Below, piece after piece: positions 9,901 through 18,168 of a stretch of 64,000 nucleotides of DNA. The notes under the pieces are model-generated. The model searched no databases, was not told where the DNA came from, and was given only the letters and a program-made list of their open reading frames with translations. Position numbers and translations under genes: made by a program. Position 1 is the stretch's first letter. Each line of letters opens with the position of its first letter. This stretch comes from Psychrobacter immobilis (lineage in GTDB: Bacteria; Pseudomonadota; Gammaproteobacteria; Pseudomonadales; Moraxellaceae), in contig NZ_CAJGZQ010000015.1 of NCBI RefSeq assembly GCF_904846185.1, positions 1-64,000 of the forward strand, read 5' to 3'.

Positions 9901-11497
9901 ACAAGCGCCTTCAGCGCTAGTGCGGCAGTCGATAGATAGTGAATCAACGGGAAACCAGCGCCGCTTCTCACCGATACAAGGCTCAGCGACTACAGAGGAC
10001 TATTACACCAATATCGAAACTCAAGAAGACTTTGATGAGCTGCGACGGCTTGGTTATGTGGCTTTTACTCGCGCCAGTGAGCAGCTTTATGTTGTGCTGC
10101 GAGATCCTAACAATAAGACAGGGTTTGAGTTAAAGCCGGTGTTTTATTGGTTTGAATCGCCAGAAGCAAAGTTTGAACTACCAGATAGACTTAAAGGTAC
10201 GATAGGCATGCTCAGAGGGCATAAGGTTAATGAGTTCTATGACAATAACTACGTAAGCAATGCTGCTAAATCAGCAGGCGTAAATGACAATGTTCAGCTA
10301 GCCGAAACCGAGTTAGATGCTCATAAGCCTGCCACAGAGACTATTGAATACGCGCCTTTTGCAGAGGTGATGAAAACCAATTATTTTTATGGCTGGGCTA
10401 AGACCAGCTTTACCGCTTTGGCACGTCAGCTCGATGAATCTACACAAGCGATGTCGATAGCGGATGAGCGTATGGATGATGCTATAGACATTGATATGGC
10501 AGACACTTCAGTGTCGGTTGAGCCTTTACTTAGTAGTAACGCGTTTCTTAAAGAAGTCGATGGGTTAAATCTCAAATCAGAAGATGATATCCGCTTTACC
10601 TTTGTTAAAGGTGCTAATGCGGGTACGTTTTTGCATGAGATATTTGAAAAAATTGATTTCAGCAATAAAGCGCAGTGGTCTCAGGTTATCGATAGAGCTA
10701 TCAACAGCTATCAACTGCCTCTAGTTTATAGTAGCGCTGAGCAGCAAAGCCGTCGATCACAAGCGAAGAAGCAAGAGCAAGGCGATGACGGTTCATTTAA
10801 TACTGGTTCACTTGATCTTGCTTCAATAGATGCTACCAAGCATGAGGCACTAATCAATTGGATTGAAGAGGTGCTACATGCGCCGCTATTGGCCTCCAAT
10901 CAACCATTAAACTCTCTTAATGCAGGTCAGCGGTTTTCTGAGTTAGAGTTCAATATGGGGTTGTCAGAGAAATTTAAAGTACAGGATATCACTAAACTCT
11001 TCCAACAATATCTCCCTAATGAGATGGACAAACACGTCACTCTTATTCCGCAAAACAAAGCGCATTTGTATCGTTATTTACGCGGCGAAATTGACTTAGT
11101 GTACGAACATGCTGGTAAGTATTACGTTGTCGATTATAAAAGCAACTTTCTAGGAAATAGCCTAAGCGATTATAATGAAAATACACTTAAGCAAGCAATG
11201 TCCAAGGCAGGGTACTGGCTACAAGCAGCGATTTATCAAGTAGCTTTACATCGATTCCTTTCAATGAGAATACATGATTATGCAGGCAATGAAGATAAGT
11301 ATTTAGGCGCTGTGGAGTATGTTTTTTTACGAGGTGTGTATGATCCCAATTCTCAAGCAGCTGATGATCTATCACCAGATGTTAAAGAGGCTGATAATAG
11401 CCACTCAATGCACAACGACCGCTATGGACTAGTCACGTGGGATATTCCAATCGATTTTATTAAAGGTTTGGATGCGTTGTTTGGCATGCCCGATTAG
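6968..11497 (+). CDS. recB: Exodeoxyribonuclease V (RecBCD) beta subunit RecB
   Basis: 1509 residues; E. coli RecB is about 1180. It is the 3'-5' helicase and the only nuclease of RecBCD. Walker A IEASAGTGKTWTLTG lies near residue 55, motif II LIDESQD near 519 (Phe is usual where Ser stands), LLVGDPKQAIYGFRGGD near 566, and TIHKSKGLEFPIVYV near 937. The C-terminal nuclease site GEIDLVY...YYVVDYKSN (about 1374-1395) holds the Asp, Asp and Lys expected for metal-dependent cleavage. A charged insertion at about residues 125-190 and other Ser/Asp-rich loops explain the length. It lies between recC and recD, probably in one operon. All catalytic motifs look intact. Confidence 0.96.
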   Translation: MTDLTDPTHIIELSAQPHLFDEHSDAPHSDPMSERQADVIPAVDVDLTGKHLIEASAGTGKTWTLTGIVLRLLIEARRAPEQIIATTFTRAAAAEMRQRIHDRLVDFYQLLQWVNSLSADIRNKEALYPNILQVMPESDKDKQEGKQSSTDLNTEIGADELNQDLATDKQAAATKRAQAKKDREDWLVAQAKYVRLDGIMQDPINLHLVGYLLDHVYSYPMTEAIRRTALVLTTLDKLFVGTLDSLAQKWLKEYSSETGHQQGMAIIEDSSIEQVTDSIIHDELRQFQSRLHHEQPKLYALMDQQGKLTAVSDHKKYVTRSLNFISAPIDEIVVNDFSFEGYERLINTIIERSDELDIFFKPDGEYYDVPKGQLQNNRDSWPKIIQALKDFGPAAYKFISDEKTYTGKLIQAFQKTDDVGKQFYKPKDGERVNLIFNELQVVRDFKRYIKESKKLDEYIMTVLANLNRHIVLAVRDRLPIILEERGETTFSLQMVRLNQALTGRQGEKLARYIRHHYPVALIDESQDINGAQAIMIESIYLPKKKGKAADNDKQSATKKASHEFLLLVGDPKQAIYGFRGGDVANYNYMKAQFDKSTLWTLDINRRSNAGVINALNCWFGMADVTTGENKLAQLGAGIYYQHIKAAKPENRLSWFNEPDAHSTTLVTEVLSAQPVSVLHLPYDKDKELEYDEHEITARHIATLLSSGQTLKSKPIQPSDIGVLARTKKDLKRVEDELVKLNVPTLTTSDVSIFETIMAEDVAALLSAMLYPYRHDMINRVLTSHLYGLSIKNIKAMMTDHESGVTDSSSTTSAHSHNSNSKDTSVNEATDNKKSYQDFITYLKEGAQRWQHFGILSALHYLLDKNPIQPQGVWQALAAHPEGDRHIMDLRHVMDVLAQYGLGMGEHELLAWFRQNIDAAPNSDWAKQYPLPTESGVQLMTIHKSKGLEFPIVYVLGMGDASRKSGNKEDYGLYLYNAEQAPSALVRQSIDSESTGNQRRFSPIQGSATTEDYYTNIETQEDFDELRRLGYVAFTRASEQLYVVLRDPNNKTGFELKPVFYWFESPEAKFELPDRLKGTIGMLRGHKVNEFYDNNYVSNAAKSAGVNDNVQLAETELDAHKPATETIEYAPFAEVMKTNYFYGWAKTSFTALARQLDESTQAMSIADERMDDAIDIDMADTSVSVEPLLSSNAFLKEVDGLNLKSEDDIRFTFVKGANAGTFLHEIFEKIDFSNKAQWSQVIDRAINSYQLPLVYSSAEQQSRRSQAKKQEQGDDGSFNTGSLDLASIDATKHEALINWIEEVLHAPLLASNQPLNSLNAGQRFSELEFNMGLSEKFKVQDITKLFQQYLPNEMDKHVTLIPQNKAHLYRYLRGEIDLVYEHAGKYYVVDYKSNFLGNSLSDYNENTLKQAMSKAGYWLQAAIYQVALHRFLSMRIHDYAGNEDKYLGAVEYVFLRGVYDPNSQAADDLSPDVKEADNSHSMHNDRYGLVTWDIPIDFIKGLDALFGMPD

Positions 11498-11571
11498 TAG
11501 GCTAGAAGTAATGATTAAATGCTAAAAAACATGATATCGATTAACTATTTCAACATAGAGACAAGCATACT

Positions 11572-13782
11572 ATGAGTAATAATAAAAAAGAGAGCAAGGC
11601 AGTAATTGGGCTACAACAAAGCTGGGCTAGTAACATCAGTGATTATATATTGCTACGCCGCGAGCAAACGTATTTAGCGTATAAGGCAACGGATGCAAAA
11701 GCTAATACTAATAGCAAGCAAGTCGATAAAACAGAAGAAAGTAATTTATTCACCGCTCTATTCGTTATGTTAGCGACTCATTTGGAAGAGGGGCATACCG
11801 TATTAACCATTGAGTCCTCTGAGCATGAAGAAGCATTGCAAGGTCAAATCAATGATGAGGCAGTTACGCTATATGCTTGGCAGCAACAGTTATTAGAGAT
11901 GCTAGCAATGCCAATCTTTGCGCTGATAGATACCAAACTAAATACGCAATCAGAAGATGACTCTATAACTGAAAGGTCGCTATTCGTATTGCTAGACACG
12001 CTATTTGATAAGAGAGATCAGCTGTGGATGCAATTGGTGCTTAGCAACCACGAAAAAGAGGTACTAACCAAGCGTTTTGACATGATTGCTACGCTATATC
12101 ACTTATTGAAAAATACGGACTTAAGTTTTTTTATACGCCTAGTTAACGAACACGATTTGTTTGCTGAAGTTAATAGTAGCATTAATAATAAAGATAAAGT
12201 AAATAGCCTAAGCAAAAATAAGCCTATCATATATAAAATTCAAGAAAATCAGACTAATAATGAAACAGAGCTAGCACTAACTTTTTGGCTACATCGTTCT
12301 TGGCAAGCAGAATTTAACTTAGCACAGCACATTAATACTATTTTGCATCAACAGATAACCCCTCTAAATATATCAATACCAAAAAATTTAAACGATCAGC
12401 AGATAGCAGCTATTAATGTGGCTAATAATAATGCATTTAGCATCATTACTGGTGGTCCAGGTACAGGTAAAACCTATACCGTGGCTCAGTTAGTCATTGC
12501 GCTGCAACAAGCGACAGAGAGTGGGGGGTACGGGGCTGAAAATATTAGATTCAGTACGGACAGTGCCAGTCTTGCATTGGCAGCACCGACTGGTAAGGCT
12601 GCCCAGCGCATGCAAGAATCTTTACAAGCTGCTCTCGATACAGCAGATATTGATCTACAGTTACAAGAAGCTAAAACCATCCATCGCTTGTTAGGTATTG
12701 GTCGGACGGGCAGACCGCGCTACGATACTAACAATCCACTTGGCGAAGATATCATCATCGTTGATGAGGCGTCGATGCTCGGGGTCGAGTTGGCTAATTA
12801 TCTCGTAAGTGCAGTAAAACCAGGTGCAAGGCTGATACTATTGGGCGATGCGAACCAGCTAGCAGCGGTAGATGCAGGAGCAGTGTTGGCTGACTTGTGC
12901 CGTATTCCACTGTTACAACCCATTCATGCAGAGTTAACCGAAAGCCGCAGATTTAGCGCAGAATCAGGTATTGGCAAACTTGCCTACCAAATTAATCAGG
13001 CAGAGATAGATACGCAAGCCATCTGGCAGCTGTTAAGGCAGGATGAAGCCTTGAGTTTTCATTATGTAAATACGCTGCAAACAAATGAGCTTAAAGATAA
13101 TAAGACAAGAAATAGCCTAAGTAATAAAAAAATTATTCTAAAGATATCATTAAAATATATTAAGTATATAAATAAAATAAAAGAACTCCTAAAAAATCCA
13201 ATAGAAAAATCCATGCCAGAATCAGTAAAAAATACGATTACATCACTAATGGAAACATTTAATGAGTTTAGAATTCTAAGTGCTGGCCATAATGGCGAGT
13301 GGGGCGATCATTATATTAATAATTATCTCACGCAGTGGCATCTTGCTGAGCTAAAGCTACCACTGGGCCAAAACACATGGTTTCATGGCCGTCCTGTCAT
13401 GGTTCTACAAAACAACTATGAATTAGGATTGTTTAATGGTGATATCGGTTTCTGCTTGCAGACTAGCGATGATAGAAGCCGACTAGAAGTGTTTTTTGAA
13501 AATAAAACACAAGGGATTGCCGTTAATTTACTAAATGAAGAAGTCATCGCCACCGCATATGCAATGACCATTCATAAGTCACAAGGGTCTGAGTTTGATC
13601 ATGTGGCTATTACTTTTGATAATAGTCATGCTAGATTGCTAAGCAAAGAGCTTATTTATACGGCGGTGACCCGTGCTAAGAAACAGGTAACCATATATAG
13701 TACAAAATCTGCTTTTGAAAAGGCTGTTCAAACACCTACTGAGCGCCATACAGGTTTGGCATTACAGTTTTCTAAGCATTAA
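11572..13782 (+). CDS. recD: Exodeoxyribonuclease V (RecBCD) alpha subunit RecD
   Basis: 736 residues; E. coli RecD is 608. It is the 5'-3' SF1B helicase motor of RecBCD. Walker A IITGGPGTGKTYTVAQL is at about residues 290-306, LAAPTGKAAQRM near 341, DEExx motif IIIVDEASMLG near 394, LLGDANQLAAVD near 422, and AMTIHKSQGSEFDHV near 663 followed by YTAVTRAKKQV. Between motifs IV and V, residues about 505-565, lies a very Lys/Ile/Asn-rich, AT-rich stretch (13090-13260) that looks like an insertion in a linker. The 74-bp gap after recB suggests co-transcription. The frame is open throughout. Confidence 0.95.
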   Translation: MSNNKKESKAVIGLQQSWASNISDYILLRREQTYLAYKATDAKANTNSKQVDKTEESNLFTALFVMLATHLEEGHTVLTIESSEHEEALQGQINDEAVTLYAWQQQLLEMLAMPIFALIDTKLNTQSEDDSITERSLFVLLDTLFDKRDQLWMQLVLSNHEKEVLTKRFDMIATLYHLLKNTDLSFFIRLVNEHDLFAEVNSSINNKDKVNSLSKNKPIIYKIQENQTNNETELALTFWLHRSWQAEFNLAQHINTILHQQITPLNISIPKNLNDQQIAAINVANNNAFSIITGGPGTGKTYTVAQLVIALQQATESGGYGAENIRFSTDSASLALAAPTGKAAQRMQESLQAALDTADIDLQLQEAKTIHRLLGIGRTGRPRYDTNNPLGEDIIIVDEASMLGVELANYLVSAVKPGARLILLGDANQLAAVDAGAVLADLCRIPLLQPIHAELTESRRFSAESGIGKLAYQINQAEIDTQAIWQLLRQDEALSFHYVNTLQTNELKDNKTRNSLSNKKIILKISLKYIKYINKIKELLKNPIEKSMPESVKNTITSLMETFNEFRILSAGHNGEWGDHYINNYLTQWHLAELKLPLGQNTWFHGRPVMVLQNNYELGLFNGDIGFCLQTSDDRSRLEVFFENKTQGIAVNLLNEEVIATAYAMTIHKSQGSEFDHVAITFDNSHARLLSKELIYTAVTRAKKQVTIYSTKSAFEKAVQTPTERHTGLALQFSKH

Positions 13783-13819
13783 TAGATAAATGCTCAGAAA
13801 TATAAAAAGAGGACTAGAG

Positions 13820-14338
13820 TTGTATACCTTTGATACTGTGCTAGAGCATATTAATGAAATTATTTATAAGCCCAACCAATTGATTATTGCTTCAACTCAA
13901 GAAGAACAACAAAATCTAGAATATGCTGCTGGTACATTTGAATTAATGAACAGACGGGCTGTCAAAACAGTTAGATTCAGAGTAGCTAAACAAACACCTA
14001 CCAAAGTAGGGCAGTTCGTTACCTTTTGGGAAAAAGATTCCAAAGGTATTAATCAACCTTTTCAATATGATTCGTCACCAGACTTATTGGTAGTCACGAC
14101 ATTTAAAGATAAGCATACATTTGGGCAGTTTGTTTTTCCAAAAAATGTCTTGCTTAGACATAATATTCTTCAGTCTCATTTTACAAAAGGTAAGATGGGT
14201 ATCAGGGTGTATCCTAGCTGGGATAATCCAACCAGTAATACTGCTAAGAAGACACAGAATTGGCAACTCGATTATTTCTTCGTGGTGACTGGTACAAACA
14301 TACTGCCTACAGAAAAAATACGGGCATTGTATGAGTAG
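13820..14338 (+). CDS. MepB-family protein
   Basis: About 172 residues from TTG at 13820, or 182 from ATG at 13790. I prefer TTG because GAGGA (13809-13813) is well placed six bases before it, while the ATG has no clear ribosome site. The body (YAAGTFELMNRRAVKTVRFR, then KVGQFVTFWEK, FGQFVFPKNVLL, GKMGIRVYPSW) matches the MepB family, named after a gene in the Staphylococcus aureus mepRAB operon; its biochemical function is not known to me. Eight to 38 bp separate it from recD, so it may be read from the rec transcript. It ends before a bidirectional terminator. Confidence 0.75.
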   Translation: MYTFDTVLEHINEIIYKPNQLIIASTQEEQQNLEYAAGTFELMNRRAVKTVRFRVAKQTPTKVGQFVTFWEKDSKGINQPFQYDSSPDLLVVTTFKDKHTFGQFVFPKNVLLRHNILQSHFTKGKMGIRVYPSWDNPTSNTAKKTQNWQLDYFFVVTGTNILPTEKIRALYE

Positions 14339-14369
14339 CAAAATTAACAGTAAGTGCAAAATCCAAGCA

Positions 14370-14402
14370 ATAAAAAAGCATCCAAATTGGATGCTTTTTT
14401 TG
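14370..14402. terminator. Bidirectional terminator between mepB-like gene and hpt
   Basis: AAAAAAGCATCCAA / TTGGATGCTTTTTT is a perfect inverted repeat flanked by A and T runs, placed between two convergent genes. It can serve both strands. Confidence 0.85.
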
Positions 14403-14418
14403 AACTCAAATGTAGAAC

Positions 14419-14982
14419 TTAAACTTTGTCTTCTTTGATGGCATAGATGCCAGGCAGATGACGCAAATAACCATGGAAATCCATACCACAGCCATAGACA
14501 TAACGATCTGCAACATTGATACCGACAAAATCAACATCAAAATCTTCAACTTTACGATCATGCTCTTTATTAAGCAACACACAACATTCAAGTGATAAAG
14601 GTTTTTCTTTGCTTAATTCTTCGACAACTGTTTTTAGCGTGATACCTTCATCAAAAATATCGTCAATCAGCAATACATGCTCACCTTCGATACTAACATC
14701 AGGTTTGAATTTCCAATCTAGCTCATTGGTGCCTGCATTATCACGATAGCGCGATGCATGAATATAATGCATGCGATGATAGAATGTCAAATGAGTCAAT
14801 AGTTGACCAGCTGGAATAAGTCCACCATTCATAACAACCATAACGATTGGGTTTAAACCAGCATAATGTAGGTTGAGCTGGGCGGCAAGGCGCTCATAAG
14901 CAGCGGCTACTTCGATGCTACTGATAAGGCACTCTGAGTTGCGTAATGTTTTTTCAATTTCTTGGTTGCTGATTTGGGTCAT
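14419..14982 (-). CDS. hpt: Hypoxanthine(-guanine) phosphoribosyltransferase
   Basis: 187 residues, usual size for the family. The enzyme salvages hypoxanthine (and often guanine) with PRPP to make IMP or GMP in the cytosol. The PRPP-binding loop VLLIDDIFDEGITLKTV is near residues 103-119 with the two acidic residues and the small-residue turn expected of type I phosphoribosyltransferases; PIVMVVMNGGLIPAGQL (about 45-61) is the flexible-loop region. It faces the recCBD-mepB cluster and shares a terminator with it. The start has AAGGCG upstream. The substrate choice between hypoxanthine and guanine cannot be decided from sequence alone. Confidence 0.9.
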   Translation of the reverse strand: MTQISNQEIEKTLRNSECLISSIEVAAAYERLAAQLNLHYAGLNPIVMVVMNGGLIPAGQLLTHLTFYHRMHYIHASRYRDNAGTNELDWKFKPDVSIEGEHVLLIDDIFDEGITLKTVVEELSKEKPLSLECCVLLNKEHDRKVEDFDVDFVGINVADRYVYGCGMDFHGYLRHLPGIYAIKEDKV

Positions 14983-15084
14983 CGGGTGCGCCTTCGGTAA
15001 AAAGTGCCGCTTATTTTAGCAAATTTTAGTGAATTTGCCCAATACCATCTGTCTTTTGAGACAAAATTAATCAAATACTGGCAT

Positions 15085-15753
15085 TTATTCCGGCTTTTCT
15101 ACGATGAAAGGGCGGTAATAGTTTGCTAAACGATTTAAAGAGCGATCCGGTAGGTCGGGTAGCAACTTATTTAAGGCCATACTCATGCCTTTATCAATGG
15201 CGGCTTTGGCAACTGGGACAGCTTTGCGTTTAATCATGCCAAGTTTCAGCGTTTCAGCATAGCGGCTGATAAAGTGAGTCAATGTCTCTTCATTCATGGT
15301 TTCAAGCGCTGTTTTAAATGCTTTCATATCTACTTGCTCAGGTGTGATAGCAGCAAAGCCTTTTTCAATGGTTTGCGCATCTGCATCAGATAATTTGAAA
15401 CCCACTCGTTTTACACCTTCATTATCAATAAACGTCGCCCGATCTCTCAAGAAGTGAAAGCTTGGCATTACTTCTTCGTTATTCTCTTTACCGAGTAAGA
15501 TGTTAAGCAGCGTATCTGTCGCTTTTTCAACTGTGCCAACAATTTTTCGCATGGAGGCTTGACGTTCAGGGTTTGGAATAATATCTACCAATCCAATCAA
15601 CAAATTGTCGATTAGATCACGTGCTGTTTGATGCGTCAGGGCATCACGATATGGGTAGTATTCGACCTCCTCATTTGAGGCAATCACTTGCTCAGCGTCA
15701 ATGATTAATGCTTTCAATTTATCTGAAGGTACAAACCCAAAATAATGCGCCAT
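15085..15753 (-). CDS. Unrecognised cytosolic protein
   Basis: 222 residues with no signal peptide or obvious transmembrane helix. It is mostly helical by composition, with segments such as DALTHQTARDLIDNLLIGLVDIIPN, SFHFLRDRATFID and MALNKLLPDLPDRSLNRLANYY. I recognise no named domain. The start is well supported by AAGGAAG eight bases before ATG. It stands 102 bp upstream of hpt on the same strand and is divergent from the cstA-type gene. Probably a lineage-conserved protein of unknown role. Confidence 0.65.
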   Translation of the reverse strand: MAHYFGFVPSDKLKALIIDAEQVIASNEEVEYYPYRDALTHQTARDLIDNLLIGLVDIIPNPERQASMRKIVGTVEKATDTLLNILLGKENNEEVMPSFHFLRDRATFIDNEGVKRVGFKLSDADAQTIEKGFAAITPEQVDMKAFKTALETMNEETLTHFISRYAETLKLGMIKRKAVPVAKAAIDKGMSMALNKLLPDLPDRSLNRLANYYRPFIVEKPE

Positions 15754-16049
15754 GGTGCTTCCTTTATTTGTTGTTTTTCATGTTTAACCAGCGTTACATT
15801 TGTCGTTAAATCAGTTAGTATCTAAATGGGTTGCAGTCAAAGACTCACCATATGCTGACTAGTGACATGTGCTAACGATAGAATGCAAAGCCTTATTAAT
15901 GGATGATGATACCACAGTACTTCTATAAACAGCCTTTGGACAGGTGCGCTAAGTCACTAGTCGCCGACTAATTTAACATATTTTTTATATTCTAAATTAA
16001 AAAGCTTGAACTTATAAGGCTACCTATTACTTGTCTAAGGAGAGATAAG

Positions 16050-17729
16050 ATGAATAGTGCAATCGTGCTAGTGTTTGCTGTTGCCGCGATGCTTTGCGGT
16101 TATCTGTTTTACTCAAAATTTATCGCTACTAAAATCTTGGCATTGGATAACAGTATCCCCACGCCAGCGCATACTATGAAAGATGGGGTGGATTATATTC
16201 CCACCAATAAATACGTGCTATGGGGACATCATTTTACTTCAGTCGCAGGAGCAGCGCCGATTATTGGTCCTGCCATTGCCGTTATTTGGGGCTGGGTGCC
16301 TGCTATCATTTGGGTAGTATTGGGCACGATTTTTATGGCAGGTGTCCACGATATGTCAGCCATTTGGGCTAGTATGCGCAATCGAGGTCAATCGATTGGC
16401 TCGATTGCCGGTACCGTCATGGGTACACGTGTACGTAGCTTGATGATGATCGTTATCTTCTTATTATTACTCATGGTAAATGCGGTATTTGGTGTCGCTA
16501 TTGCTAATATGATGATAAAAACCCCATCCGCTGTGCTGCCAGTTTGGGGTGCTTTGATAGTCGCCTTTATCATCGGTCAGTGTATTTATCGCTACAAGAT
16601 GCATCTGGTTTGGGTATCAATCATTGGGGTCACGGCTTTATATGGGCTTATCTATCTTGGTCCTATGTTCCCTGTCGTATTACCTGAGACATTCTTAGGC
16701 TTACCTGACAATGCCGTTTGGATTATTATCTTGTTTGCTTATGCGGCAATCGCTTCTTTATTACCAGTTTGGATGCTCTTGCAGCCGCGCGATTACATCA
16801 ATGGCTTACAGTTATTTGTCGGTCTAATTTTGTTATATGCCGCCATCTTTATTGCGACGCCGAATATTGTCGCGCCAGCGATAAACACGGCATTGCCAAT
16901 CGGTACACCATCTATGGTGCCTTTATTGTTTGTCACCATTGCTTGTGGTGCAATTTCAGGCTTTCATGGTTTGGTGGCAACGGGTACGACGTCTAAGCAG
17001 ATTGATAAAGAAGAGGATGTGCGATTCGTTGGTTACTTCGGTGCCATGGGTGAGGGGATGCTGGCACTTGGTGCGATACTCGCGGCAACAGCAGGCTTTG
17101 CAACCCTTGGCGACTGGCAAGCCGTTTATCAAAAATTTGGCGATGGCTCTATTGGTGCCTTTATTGATGGCGGTGCAACCATACTGAATGCAGGCGTCGG
17201 CATTGATATGGTTTTATCACAGACGATGCTGACGGTAATGGCAGCATTGTTCGCTGGCACCACGATGGATACTGGAGTACGTTTGCAACGCTATATTTTC
17301 CAAGAGTTTGGTGAAATTTATAAACTACCTGTTCTAAATAAAAGTGTGGTGGCAACATTGCTTGCCGTTGGTAGCTGTTTGTTGTTAGCTTTTGGTGCTG
17401 GTGGCATCGATGGTGCTGGCGGTATGATTATTTGGCCGTTATTTGGCACGACGAATCAGCTAATGGCTGCACTAACCTTGATGATTGTTACCGTTATATT
17501 GTTACGTAAAGGCAGACCTGTGTGGTATACCTTGGGGCCATTGTCATTCTTACTGGTCATGACGGTTTTTGCGTTATTGATTCAGCTAAAAACCTTTTTC
17601 AATGACGGTAACTGGTTACTTATTATTATGGATATCATTATCTTGATAGCCACAATCTTAGTAACGTTTGAGAGTTTATCAGTACTCCGTAAAGAATGGT
17701 CGATACACAGAGGCAAAAGTAATCTCTAA
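16050..17729 (+). CDS. cstA: CstA-family carbon-starvation / pyruvate transporter
   Basis: 559 residues, a polytopic inner-membrane protein with about 15 hydrophobic segments. Family hallmarks are NKYVLWGHHFTSVAGAAPIIGP (residues ~52-73), GTIFMAGVHDMSAIWASMR (~93-111), CGAISGFHGLVATGTTSKQI (~297-316) and GGMIIWPLFGTTNQLMAAL (~457-475). E. coli CstA (701 aa) and YjiY/BtsT import peptides or pyruvate; this protein belongs to the shorter subgroup, so the substrate is inferred, with pyruvate plausible given the lactate and methylcitrate genes nearby. It starts after a strong AAGGAGA site and is followed by a terminator, so it is likely monocistronic. Confidence 0.85.
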   Translation: MNSAIVLVFAVAAMLCGYLFYSKFIATKILALDNSIPTPAHTMKDGVDYIPTNKYVLWGHHFTSVAGAAPIIGPAIAVIWGWVPAIIWVVLGTIFMAGVHDMSAIWASMRNRGQSIGSIAGTVMGTRVRSLMMIVIFLLLLMVNAVFGVAIANMMIKTPSAVLPVWGALIVAFIIGQCIYRYKMHLVWVSIIGVTALYGLIYLGPMFPVVLPETFLGLPDNAVWIIILFAYAAIASLLPVWMLLQPRDYINGLQLFVGLILLYAAIFIATPNIVAPAINTALPIGTPSMVPLLFVTIACGAISGFHGLVATGTTSKQIDKEEDVRFVGYFGAMGEGMLALGAILAATAGFATLGDWQAVYQKFGDGSIGAFIDGGATILNAGVGIDMVLSQTMLTVMAALFAGTTMDTGVRLQRYIFQEFGEIYKLPVLNKSVVATLLAVGSCLLLAFGAGGIDGAGGMIIWPLFGTTNQLMAALTLMIVTVILLRKGRPVWYTLGPLSFLLVMTVFALLIQLKTFFNDGNWLLIIMDIIILIATILVTFESLSVLRKEWSIHRGKSNL

Positions 17730-17759
17730 ACCCTCTTAAATAATTAATGAAATGTCAGA

Positions 17760-17792
17760 TAAAACGCTAGCAGCAATTGCTGGCGTTTTTTG
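17760..17792 (+). terminator. Terminator of the cstA-type gene
   Basis: AACGCTAGCAGC / GCTGGCGTT forms a stem with AATT-type loop and is followed by six T residues, 30 bp after the stop codon. Confidence 0.85.
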
Positions 17793-17841
17793 TCTCATAT
17801 AGGCATGATAGTTAATAAGCATCCGAAAAAGAAGAGTGATT

Positions 17842-18135
17842 ATGGAAAACACGGATATGACAAAGCCTATAAAAAATATTGAGCCATGGTGGCAAAGATT
17901 TGCGGCAGGGTTAAACGAGTTTTATCATGCGCCTTATCGTCAGACAATGGCACGCGCCGCGCGTGATGAAGAAGATTTTTTCATGCTACTCATGTTTGCG
18001 GAAAGCTTAGGTATCGACAATCCGGCAAGCTTTTATACGCTAGAGTTGCAGCCTTTGTTTTTAGAAAACTTCCATGAATGGCATACCAGAATGGGTATGG
18101 ATAGATGCCCTTTTGACCACGTAGGTTGCTGCTAG
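17842..18135 (+). CDS. Small protein ending in CPFDHVGCC (cory-CC-star-type)
   Basis: 97 residues from ATG 17842, preceded by AAGAAGAG at good spacing; an in-frame GTG six bases earlier is less likely. The protein is acidic and aromatic (WWQRFAAGLNEFYHAPYRQT; EEDFFMLLMFAESLG) and ends exactly with CPFDHVGCC followed by the stop codon. That ending fits the family called cory-CC-star, as I recall the name; its function is unknown. Three C-terminal cysteines could bind a metal, metalloid or Fe-S cluster. It is 33 bp upstream of an ArsA-like ATPase gene and surely in the same transcript, which suggests the two proteins work together. Confidence 0.75.
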   Translation: MENTDMTKPIKNIEPWWQRFAAGLNEFYHAPYRQTMARAARDEEDFFMLLMFAESLGIDNPASFYTLELQPLFLENFHEWHTRMGMDRCPFDHVGCC

Positions 18136-18168
18136 TTTCCTTTGAATTCATTAAAATGAGATACAAGT

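Noticed and set aside
2378..14338. recCBD plus mepB as a new defence system
   Set aside because: RecBCD is a core repair complex, and nothing beside it (no toxin, restriction or retron parts) supports a special defence island.
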